DNA of 19,061 bases, from the NCBI GenBank assembly GCA_025350445.1, contig JANXXV010000529.1:1-19061 (forward strand), read 5' to 3'. Below are positions 7,909-13,717 of the stretch, in pieces. Below the pieces are notes generated by a model, which ran no database searches, was not told the DNA's origin, and saw only the letters and a program-made list of their open reading frames with translations. The DNA comes from Bryobacteraceae bacterium (GTDB taxonomy: Bacteria > Acidobacteriota > Terriglobia > Bryobacterales > Bryobacteraceae). The translations under genes and the position numbers were made by a program. Positions within the stretch are counted from its first letter, which is position 1; each line of letters starts with the position of its first letter.

Positions 7909-9812
7909 GGCTTGTGTTCCTCCTTGGTGCTGCGCTGCATGCCCGCCTGATATTGGAACGGCATGCTCTTCACAATCGCCTGGATCAGCGTCTGCGCCTT
8001 ATAATCATTCTCTCTCAATTCAGCGACGATGGCATCCACGGTGCAGGAATCCTTCAGCGTCAGCCCGCGGCCCAGCGCGTAGCCTAGCATTTTACTGGTG
8101 AGATTGCGGATGAACAGGTCTTTCCGTTCCAGTAAGGCGATCTTCAATTGATCGGGTCCCTGGATCTTCGTTCCGTCGGTCAATTCGCCCGAACTATCCA
8201 CCGGCTTGCCTGCTTCGTCGTCTCTCCAGCTCCCGATGGGGTCGTAGTTTTCCAGGGCGAAACCGAGCGGGTCGATGCGGCTGTGGCAACTGGCGCAAAC
8301 CGGATTCGCCCGGTGTTGGGTCAACCGCTCGCGCACGGACTGGGGCGCCGCGCCTTCTTTCGTCTCTTCCAAGGCCGGGACGTTAGGAGGCGGCGGCGGT
8401 GGAGGTGTGCCCAGAATCGAATCCAGAATCCAGGCGCCGCGCAGAACCGGGCTGGTGCGATAGGCGTAAGACGAAACCATCAGAACGGCCGGCATTCCCA
8501 ACAGGCCTCCGCGATGCGACCCTTCCGGAAGCTCCACCCACTGCGGCTGTTTGGCGGCAGCCTTGTTGAGCGGTAATGTGACGTTGAAATGCTTTGCCAG
8601 CGTGCTGGTGCCGATGGTGTATTTGGAATCCAGCAGATTTAGCAACGACATGTTTCGCAGAAAGATCTCGCGCAGGAACAGTGTTGGTTGCAAGCGGATG
8701 TCGGACCGCAGTTCTTCGTCGGCCGCGTAGGTGGGGAAGAGTTTCGCGTCCGGAATTTTGTCGATGCCTAATTCGCGGACGTGCAGCCACTGCTCTACAA
8801 AACGCTGCGTAAAGTTATGCGAGCGGTCGTTGCGAAGCATGCGCCGCACCATTTCATTCATCACTTCGGGGTCGTGCAGCTTGCCGGCGGCGGCTACATC
8901 GAACAGCAATTCGTCGGGCATGCTGCCCCACAGAAAATACGAAAGCCGGGATGCCAGCGCGAACTGCTCCACCGGCCGCGGTTCGGCGCCGGGGTTGGGG
9001 GTTTCCGAGCGGAACAGGAACAGCGGAGAAACCAGTGCGCCACGAAGTGAGAAGAAGATCGCTTCTTCGAATGGCTGGCCCTGTTTGCGGGCGGCCTGGA
9101 ACAATTCCAAATAGGGCGCCACATCGGCCTCAGTCACCGGACGGCGAAAAGCCCGCGGGAGAAAAGCTTTCAGAATTTCGCGGGCGGCCTGATCCGGCGT
9201 CACCCCGGGGCCGGGTTTTGCCACTAGAATCTTCACCCGCGACTTGTATTCCTTCTGGGCGAAGTCCATGGCGAAGCGCGCCAGATCCATGTACTTTTCC
9301 GAATGCAGCGGAGAGAGGAAGAGCGTCTCGGCCGCGTTATCGAAACCCTCGCCTCCCGCTCCGTCCGCCGGCAGGGGATGGCCGATATCCATGTGAATGT
9401 CGAGAAGATCGCGGATGGTGGCGGTGTACTCGTCGCGATTCAGGCGGCGTATGGGAAAGGCCCCGGTAGTGATGCCGCCGGCACAAGCCTCGGCGCGCAA
9501 CGTGGTGGTAACCCACTGGGTGAACTGCTCGCGATGATCCAGATCGGGAGCGGGTGCGCCTTTCGGCGGCATCTCCCCGTTTTTCACGCGCAGGTTCAGT
9601 GAGCTCCATTTCTGCTGGTCCGCTTGCAGGCTGGCCGGGGTGCCGACGCGCTCCAGACGGAATCCTCCGGCTGCGGATTTTCCGTGGCAGGCCTGGCAGT
9701 ACTTTGTTAGAAACGCCTGCGAATCGTCAAAGGAATAGTTCTTCGGTTGCGCGCTGAGGACGGCAGAGAAACCGGCGAGAATGGTCAAGAGCCGAAGGCA
9801 TTGCAACCTCAT
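7905..9812 (-). CDS. DUF1592-type multi-domain cytochrome c protein (DUF1587/1592/1588/1585)
   Basis: A 635-residue exported protein from ATG 9812 with signal peptide MRLQCLRLLTILAGFSAVLS. A planctomycete-type cytochrome c domain comes first: CQACH at 39-43 binds haem c, and Met81 in MPPKG is the likely axial ligand. DUF1587 follows (PIRRLNRDEYTATIRDLL, about 119-183), then DUF1595 (about 205-270), DUF1592 (about 276-405), DUF1588 (about 432-535, with the poly-Pro stretch GTPPPPPPPNVP and a second CASCH at 506-510) and DUF1585 (about 548-622). The second C-x-x-C-H could bind another haem c. Substrate and reaction are not known for the family. It is on the short side, because many homologues have extra sugar-binding or PA14-like domains that are absent here. 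It is first in the operon. No Shine-Dalgarno sequence is obvious. Confidence 0.94.
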   Translation of the reverse strand: MRLQCLRLLTILAGFSAVLSAQPKNYSFDDSQAFLTKYCQACHGKSAAGGFRLERVGTPASLQADQQKWSSLNLRVKNGEMPPKGAPAPDLDHREQFTQWVTTTLRAEACAGGITTGAFPIRRLNRDEYTATIRDLLDIHMDIGHPLPADGAGGEGFDNAAETLFLSPLHSEKYMDLARFAMDFAQKEYKSRVKILVAKPGPGVTPDQAAREILKAFLPRAFRRPVTEADVAPYLELFQAARKQGQPFEEAIFFSLRGALVSPLFLFRSETPNPGAEPRPVEQFALASRLSYFLWGSMPDELLFDVAAAGKLHDPEVMNEMVRRMLRNDRSHNFTQRFVEQWLHVRELGIDKIPDAKLFPTYAADEELRSDIRLQPTLFLREIFLRNMSLLNLLDSKYTIGTSTLAKHFNVTLPLNKAAAKQPQWVELPEGSHRGGLLGMPAVLMVSSYAYRTSPVLRGAWILDSILGTPPPPPPPNVPALEETKEGAAPQSVRERLTQHRANPVCASCHSRIDPLGFALENYDPIGSWRDDEAGKPVDSSGELTDGTKIQGPDQLKIALLERKDLFIRNLTSKMLGYALGRGLTLKDSCTVDAIVAELRENDYKAQTLIQAIVKSMPFQYQAGMQRSTKEEHKP

Positions 9813-10257
9813 GATTCGACCATCAGTTTATCATTGCAGAGGACGGTCCGGACATAGCGTTCAAGGAAGCGAAACTCCGGGGGAACCGCGTCCTTCGAGA
9901 TGCGCCGCTGCATATTTCCCGTAAAACTGTTCAGCCAGCGGTCCGATAATTGTATACGCTCGGGCAGCTTCCGGGGCACCTTGTCGCCAGCCAGTGTAGC
10001 AGGGTAGAATCTGCCGTGTGTGTTCACGCAACGCTTGCTTTTCCGCCCGCGCCGCGAAGTCCTTTATCCAGCGAACTGCGGGCGTGCCTGGTGGTCGAGC
10101 CTGGTGGTCGAGCAGTCCAGTTCGCCGTGCTATTCCCACGCGCCGCCAAGGGTATTTAGGGTGTGTACAACCCGGTCCAATAACCAGTTCGGCGCGGCTC
10201 TCGAATTGGATTGTAACCGGCGTTATCCGCTACTCCGCGCTGTGATAAAGTTGGGCA
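9813..10257. other. Divergent intergenic region between the DUF1592 operon and the PA14 gene
   Basis: These 445 bp separate two divergent transcripts and should hold both promoters. I found no clear -35/-10 pair. Minus-strand frames at 10027-9809 (GTG start, overlapping the DUF1592 start by four bases) and 10139-9861 are open, but they conflict with each other, are not recognisable and lack good ribosome binding sites. A 13-bp direct tandem duplication (GCCTGGTGGTCGA) is at 10086-10111. Confidence 0.45.
10086..10111. repeat. 13-bp tandem duplication
   Basis: GCCTGGTGGTCGA occurs twice back to back in non-coding sequence upstream of the PA14 gene. The copies are identical. This is probably a simple slippage duplication, and no function is suggested. 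Confidence 0.7.
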
Positions 10258-10884
10258 GTGTATCCGGTAGCCTGTTTGCTTGTGCTTGGCGTTTGGCTCT
10301 GCCCGGCCGCATTCGCTCAAGGGGATTCCGTTCCTCTTTTCGGAACCACAGTGGTGATTCCGTCTGGTTTGCAGGGTGACATCTACCACATTAGACACAA
10401 CGCGTCCCGGCTGCCTGATTTTGCAAAGAAAAAGCCGGTGGGGACCATCTACACCACGGCGCTGAACGTGCCGCCTCAGGATTTCCAGATCGGATTCCCG
10501 GGCGTGACAAAGCGGTTCGAATGGTTTGCCATCGACTACACCGGCCGGTTCTGGATCGAGAAACCGGGCGGCTACAAATTTCAGCTGACTTCCGACGATG
10601 GCTCGAAGCTCTTCATCGACGATGAACTCATCGTCAACAACGACGGCTTGCACCCGCCGGAGACGAAGACCGAAACCGCGAATTTAAGCGGTGGAATACA
10701 CCGGCTTCGCGTATCGTATTTCCAAGGCCCCCGCTTTTACGTCGCTCTGCAACTGCTGGTGGCTGGGCCGGGAGAGCAGTTTCGCGTCTTCAGTACCGAT
10801 GAATTCAAGCCGCCACCGAACCCGGAGACGCGGACCTTTCCGGCAACTCCGGAAACGGCAAAGAAGCCAGCCGTCAGAAAGTGA
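10258..10884 (+). CDS. Secreted PA14-domain protein
   Basis: A 208-residue protein with a GTG start at 10258; no in-frame ATG fits the signal peptide. The signal peptide is MYPVACLLVLGVWLCPAAFA, cut before QGD. A PA14 domain spans about 38-170: an N-terminal GLQGDIYHI strand, then FAIDYTGRFWIEKPGGYKFQL, the hallmark SDDGSKLFIDDELIVNNDG (about 112-130), and the GGIHRLRVSYFQGP strand. PA14 domains usually bind carbohydrate or serve as accessory beta-barrels in glycosidases and adhesins. Here the domain stands alone, with a Pro/Thr/Lys-rich tail (PPPNPETRTF, ending KKPAVRK). DUF1592 proteins elsewhere sometimes carry a carbohydrate-binding domain, so this divergent neighbour could be a functional partner, but that is only inference. 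Confidence 0.88.
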   Translation: MYPVACLLVLGVWLCPAAFAQGDSVPLFGTTVVIPSGLQGDIYHIRHNASRLPDFAKKKPVGTIYTTALNVPPQDFQIGFPGVTKRFEWFAIDYTGRFWIEKPGGYKFQLTSDDGSKLFIDDELIVNNDGLHPPETKTETANLSGGIHRLRVSYFQGPRFYVALQLLVAGPGEQFRVFSTDEFKPPPNPETRTFPATPETAKKPAVRK

Positions 10885-11089
10885 ACTGCGCCCGCCACAA
10901 ATGCCGTCGCGCCTGGCCGGCCGGAATGGCGAAACCCACCCTAAGGCTCACGCGCGGAATCGGCAAACTGGCGTATCCCATCCGGCATCCCGCCAAGTCC
11001 AGCCTGTCGCTCAGGCGGTGCGTCCAATGGACTATCCCCGAAGACGCCCTTCCTCTGCCATCGAAGTACCGGCTTGCCGATGGACGCAT
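10874..11089 (-). pseudogene. Possible 3' remnant of an outer-membrane protein gene
   Basis: A minus-strand frame of 71 codons from ATG 11089 ends RVSLRVGFAIPAGQARRHLW, then RAQFTF. The alternating hydrophobic pattern and terminal Phe resemble the last strands of an outer-membrane beta-barrel, and third codon positions are mostly G or C. There is no signal peptide, and a stop lies five codons upstream of the ATG, so at most this is a truncated tail. It overlaps the PA14 gene end by 11 bases, convergently. It could equally be a chance frame. Confidence 0.25.
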
Positions 11090-11115
11090 CCGGACACTAC
11101 TTTCTCAAATTAGCC

Positions 11116-11251
11116 TAGTGTCCTGTCCGTGCTCCGTAAGAGTTGACGACTGGCGCAAGAGCGCTCGCCGAGGGGTCGCGCGCAGACAAGGTGTCTGCCC
11201 CACCTTTCGCCCAGTAGCATTTTGTAAAGAATTAGCCGGGACGGCACACTA
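11116..11251. mobile_element. MITE-like element with IS630-type ends
   Basis: The left end reads TA-GTGTCCTGTCC (11116-11128). The right end, read on the minus strand, is TA-GTGTGCCGTCC (11251-11239). The 11-base terminal inverted repeats differ at two positions, and each is flanked by TA, the target duplicated by IS630/Tc1-type elements. The 132 bp between the TA pairs contain no gene, so it would be a non-autonomous miniature element. GTGTCCTGTCC-like ends are familiar from IS630-family elements, but I could not check a reference. Confidence 0.55.
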
Positions 11252-11577
11252 GATCCGGCAGTTGTGGCCAGCCCAAATCGAATAACTTTTGGCCTGCAAG
11301 CAGTTGTCACCGAATGCGTTATCACCCGAATGGTGAACTCAGAAGAAGTTGGAATTCTGAGCTTTTTAAGCGGCTTGGCGCGATGCACAGGATTTGAACT
11401 GCCGGATCTAGGATTAGGGGTTTGGGCGTAGAGTCGAGGTTCCGCCAAAAACGTCATCGGCGATTGGCTGACGATCTGCCGCTTCCAACTGCCCATAGAC
11501 CCTCGTACGAACATTGCCATAAGAATGTTGTTTTGGTCTCGTCGGGAATGCTCACGCCATACCGAAGCTGGAGGCCC

Positions 11578-11712
11578 ATGGCGGAAAAGCCGGTAATCAC
11601 CTTCTTTGATGTTCTTCCCGCGGATCGGCGGGAACGGCGTGAGTCACCTAGTTTGCTCGATCGATTCGTAGGCGCCCACGAAGTCGCGTTGGAGGAAGTC
11701 GAGTTCGAATGA
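11578..11712 (+). CDS. Possible small acidic protein, unrecognised
   Basis: A 44-residue frame from ATG 11578 reading MAEKPVITFFDVLPADRRER and ending EVALEEVEFE. GGAGG lies only three bases before the ATG, closer than usual. The same frame is open further upstream, with another ATG at 11548. The acidic tail and lack of any known motif give no function. A minus-strand frame overlaps it completely and is no better. It may not be a gene. Confidence 0.25.
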   Translation: MAEKPVITFFDVLPADRRERRESPSLLDRFVGAHEVALEEVEFE

Positions 11713-11788
11713 TGCCGGCCGGCAACCGTAGCATAGCCGGCGATTCGATTTCCGCGACCGGAATAGTTCAAAATTTGTAAGCCCGTTT

Positions 11789-11998
11789 CTAGCCGCGGGC
11801 TCGAAGGTAGATTGCGACGGCAAGTGCGCCGACCAGCCCTCCCCAAAATAGAGTCCGCAACAACCGACGTTTGAACTTCGCCATCGATGCATCGCGAGAT
11901 GCTTTCATTGCCGCTGAGGGATCCGCCTCGACTTCCCGCTTCATGCGGGAAATCTTAGCCATGACGGCCTCCGTCCGGCGGCGCTCATCTGCGTCCAT
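11789..11998 (-). CDS. Small membrane protein with N-terminal charged helix
   Basis: A 69-residue protein from ATG 11998. Residues 1-45 form a charged, probably helical region (MDADERRRTEAVMAKISRMK, then ADPSAAMKASRDASMAKF). One membrane segment follows (LFWGGLVGALAVAIYL, about 50-66) with a short basic end (RARG). The basic KFKRRLLR before the segment suggests the N-terminal part stays in the cytoplasm. No Shine-Dalgarno sequence is present, but a perfect TATAAT lies nine bases upstream of the ATG, so the mRNA may be leaderless. The family is unknown to me. It is about 290 bp downstream of the unknown protein of the kinase/peptide/protease cluster, on the same strand, and probably a separate transcript. 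Confidence 0.6.
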   Translation of the reverse strand: MDADERRRTEAVMAKISRMKREVEADPSAAMKASRDASMAKFKRRLLRTLFWGGLVGALAVAIYLRARG

Positions 11999-12007
11999 AC
12001 GAACGAG

Positions 12008-12013
12008 ATTATA
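12008..12013 (-). promoter_or_regulatory. Perfect -10 hexamer for the small membrane protein
   Basis: TATAAT on the minus strand ends nine bases before the ATG at 11998, so a transcript would start at or next to the start codon. No good -35 box is found at 16-18 bases. Perfect TATAAT is unusual in this GC-rich sequence. Confidence 0.4.
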
Positions 12014-12169
12014 TCGCCGGCCTGCTGATTATCGGCCAACGCGCATTCCGCGGAAGTGGTCGTTGTTGTCCCGAAGCCGGGTTCACGGATACACTTAGCT
12101 GGTTTGCCGGCATCCCGTGGAAGCGACCTCTGAAACGGTTGAAAGCGCCTAAGTCCTGGAATACGGCGC

Positions 12170-12220
12170 ATCCGGAAGTTATCCACCTCGCGTTGGCGCT
12201 ACCAAAAGTAACTTCCGGAT
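12170..12220. repeat. Perfect 12-bp inverted repeat, 27-base loop
   Basis: ATCCGGAAGTTA (12170-12181) and TAACTTCCGGAT (12209-12220) are exact reverse complements. It lies 70 bp past the stop of the unknown protein. Neither side has a T-tract, so a classical terminator is unlikely. It could be an mRNA-end hairpin, a protein-binding site or a small repeat element. Confidence 0.6.
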
Positions 12221-12290
12221 ACCCGGCCACTCGACCACAATCGTGCCAACCATGGCGGCGTGGCACAGGCCGTCACCATCAAAACGCGCA

Positions 12291-12854
12291 TCACTTCTTC
12301 GGCGCGTCATTCCCTTGCCGGCGCTTCAGCGCAACAGGGCGCATGATGGCCAGGAATGTTTCAGATGGATACGGCTTCATATACTTCAAGCTCCGCAGCT
12401 TCTCGGCGATGGGCACCACCAAGTCGTGGCCGTCGATGGGGGACTTCAGCCAAAAGGCCGTTACCGTGCCGGGAATCCTCAGTCGCCTTAGTTCGTAGTC
12501 TGCAACCCGAACCGGGGGAAGGTGTTCAACTTCTTTCACCTGTTGGAAAGTCTTCTGCACGGGAAAGCCATGCGAAAGGCTCGTCATCCTAGGCTGTCGC
12601 CCGCGCGCCGCTTCACTCACCTGGATGGCGACTGCCGGTCCGGCGAAACTTCCTCTGTAGAATCGCCACGCCGCGTGCTTCGCCGCGGAAAGACCTTTGC
12701 CATCGGCGATATCGGAAAGTTGCAGTACATAGATCGGCAGCGGAAGACCCTCAGGGAGACCAGTGGGTGAGCGGTCCAACTCGATCATCTCCACCAAGCC
12801 ATCGTAGTAAGCTTTCCAAGTCTTCCTCGAAGGATTGGGTCTAAGAAGCGGCAC
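12291..12854 (-). CDS. Protein of unknown function, coupled to the papain-like protease
   Basis: A 187-residue protein starting GTG at 12854, inside the end of the protease gene (14-base overlap). AGAGG lies several bases upstream of the GTG, and the next in-frame ATG is too far in. There is no signal peptide or membrane segment. Visible features are an N-terminal MPLLRPNPSRKTWKAYYDGL, an LPIYVLQLSDIADGKGLSAA stretch, a central strand pattern (GPAVAIQVSE, ADYELRRLRIPGTVTAFWL) and a very basic C-terminus (ALKRRQGNDAPKK). I recognise no family. Tight overlap with the protease implies a shared job. It could be an inhibitor, chaperone or partner of the protease, but nothing in the sequence tells which. 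Confidence 0.75.
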   Translation of the reverse strand: MPLLRPNPSRKTWKAYYDGLVEMIELDRSPTGLPEGLPLPIYVLQLSDIADGKGLSAAKHAAWRFYRGSFAGPAVAIQVSEAARGRQPRMTSLSHGFPVQKTFQQVKEVEHLPPVRVADYELRRLRIPGTVTAFWLKSPIDGHDLVVPIAEKLRSLKYMKPYPSETFLAIMRPVALKRRQGNDAPKK

Positions 12855-13404
12855 GCTTCACCTCTCGCTTGGCCGTGGTGCCGCTCTTGATGGGATAGGT
12901 GTGAGACCAACGGCCTTCGGCGTATTGATAGTTTCCGCAAAATTCACCGTACAGCCATGTCGAATTTCCGTATAGGGGATCCTCCACGTACAGCCAATGG
13001 CCACCGCGCTTAGATTTCGTGCATCCATAAATCATCACAAAGTGCCCAACCGTTGCACGTGCCCAGCGGATGCGCACGCAAACCGGGCGTCCCGCGAGAA
13101 TTTCTTTTTGAATGTTGGCAAATGTCAGCGGACCCGCAGTGGGGGGGGCGGCCAGCCTGCCGGCGATCCGTAGTGCCCGTTCCAAGAGTTGCGGCTGATT
13201 GCAAGTATGCGCGATGTCTCTGGTATACGGGCGGGAGCAGCAATTCGTGTCGCCGGGTTTCTCGCTCCTGATCATCCTGGACGCCAATTTGCATTGGCAC
13301 CAAGGGGAGTCCGGATTGTAGTGCTTGCTTAGGCTCGAGGCGATCGCAGCCCAACACCAATCGCTTTGGAGTTGGCGTTGCATCTTAAAGGAGAGCATTG
13401 GCAT
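12841..13404 (-). CDS. Papain-like cysteine protease, AvrRpt2/C70 type
   Basis: A 187-residue protein from ATG 13404, with GAGG about 10 bases upstream. A TTG at 13437 is in frame but lies in the terminator T-run and is rejected. The catalytic Cys17 sits in LQSDWCWAA, the hallmark of PF12385-type proteases. Then come CQCKLAS, NCC and CNQPQLLERAL, shared with bacterial members, GRPVCVRIRW, the catalytic His121 in VGHFVMIYG, and Asp142 in YVEDPLYGNS. The order Cys, His, Asp and their spacing are complete, so it should be active. It is little more than the bare catalytic domain, with no signal peptide or membrane segment, so it probably acts in the cytoplasm unless exported otherwise. The substrate is unknown. 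The adjacent small peptide is the obvious candidate. Confidence 0.9.
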   Translation of the reverse strand: MPMLSFKMQRQLQSDWCWAAIASSLSKHYNPDSPWCQCKLASRMIRSEKPGDTNCCSRPYTRDIAHTCNQPQLLERALRIAGRLAAPPTAGPLTFANIQKEILAGRPVCVRIRWARATVGHFVMIYGCTKSKRGGHWLYVEDPLYGNSTWLYGEFCGNYQYAEGRWSHTYPIKSGTTAKREVKRAAS

Positions 13405-13435
13405 GATTCGCGATTCCTCAATAGCTGTGCGCAGC

Positions 13436-13489
13436 AAAAAGCATCACCGCGATTCCGCCGCTGCCGATTCACGGACGGAATCGCGGTGA
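13436..13489 (-). terminator. Terminator or attenuator between peptide and protease genes
   Basis: On the minus strand, TCACCGCGATTCCG (13489-13476) pairs perfectly with CGGAATCGCGGTGA (13457-13444): 14 bp, with an 18-base loop. TGC then TTTTT (13440-13436) follows. This lies 35 bases past the peptide stop and 32 bases before the protease ATG. The T-run is short, so partial read-through is plausible, giving more peptide mRNA than protease mRNA. Confidence 0.75.
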
Positions 13490-13523
13490 CCTGGGAGTGA
13501 AACATGAAGCTCGGGCGCGAAAC

Positions 13524-13688
13524 TTAGGACCCGCCCGGGCCAACCGGGTCGTTGGGGCTACCGCCGGGGCCAACCGGGTCGTTGGGGCTACCGCCTTTGC
13601 CGCCGCCGCCTTTGCCGCCGGCTTTAGGGTCTACTTTATTGCCCGGAGCATTCTTTGGTTCGTTGAGTTTCGGATCTTGCTGTTTCAT
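13524..13688 (-). CDS. 54-residue Gly/Pro/Lys-rich peptide with tandem decapeptide repeat
   Basis: The frame runs from ATG 13688 to TAA 13524. AGAGGAG lies upstream, though 11 bases from the ATG. The peptide begins MKQQDPKLNEPKNAPGNKVD, goes through a Lys/Gly stretch (KAGGKGGGGKGG), and ends in two copies of SPNDPVGPGG plus a final Ser. It has no Cys, Thr, Tyr, Trp or Phe. Its only hydroxyl residues are Ser34, Ser44 and Ser54, each directly after Gly-Gly. It is strongly hydrophilic and probably disordered, with no signal peptide. It starts 29 bases after the kinase stop and is followed by a terminator hairpin and the cysteine protease. Reading on the opposite strand gives an open frame too, but only this one fits the operon direction and Shine-Dalgarno position. 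Function is unknown. It is a candidate substrate of the kinase, the protease, or both. Confidence 0.75.
   Translation of the reverse strand: MKQQDPKLNEPKNAPGNKVDPKAGGKGGGGKGGSPNDPVGPGGSPNDPVGPGGS
13536..13595 (-). repeat. Two tandem 30-bp units coding the decapeptide repeat
   Basis: Units 13536-13565 and 13566-13595 are identical at 29 of 30 bases, each coding GGSPNDPVGP. The single difference is silent (CCC/CCG). The near-identity at synonymous sites implies a recent duplication or gene conversion. Confidence 0.9.
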
Positions 13689-13717
13689 GACTAGCGAGTC
13701 TCCTCTGAGTAACGTGT

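Larger units (their letters stand above)
10885..11788. other. Long low-coding stretch with a MITE-like element
   Basis: About 900 bp without a secure gene. It holds the possible outer-membrane remnant (10874-11089), the MITE-like element (11116-11251), a tRNA-3'-end lookalike (11376-11398) and a possible 44-codon gene at 11578-11712. The rest (11252-11577, 11713-11788) shows nothing I can name. Confidence 0.5.
11999..12290. other. Intergenic stretch with an inverted repeat and promoter-like -10
   Basis: Between the small membrane protein and the end of the protease cluster. It holds the perfect 12-bp inverted repeat at 12170-12220 and the TATAAT at 12008-12013. Open frames here on both strands are unconvincing. 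Confidence 0.45.

Noticed and set aside
9809..10027. Possible 72-codon gene overlapping the DUF1592 start by four bases.
   Set aside because: The ATGA overlap is suggestive, but the GTG start lacks a ribosome binding site, the product is not recognisable and another frame covers the same bases equally well.
10881..11252. Plus-strand frame of 123 codons directly after the PA14 gene.
   Set aside because: No ribosome binding site or domain, and it runs into the MITE-like element.
11376..11398. On the minus strand, TTCAAATCCTGTGCATCGCGCC looks like a tRNA T-loop, acceptor strand and start of CCA.
   Set aside because: The T-stem does not pair, and no matching 5' acceptor strand or anticodon arm is found upstream. 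At most a tRNA-end fragment such as an old attachment site, probably chance.
13524..13600. The repeated 30-bp units could suggest a CRISPR array or iteron origin.
   Set aside because: Only two directly adjacent units without spacers, and they translate as a clean decapeptide repeat.
13497..13694. Plus-strand frame opposite the small peptide gene, with an Ala-rich product.
   Set aside because: It is the codon-aligned complement of the peptide gene. It lacks a ribosome binding site and runs against the operon.
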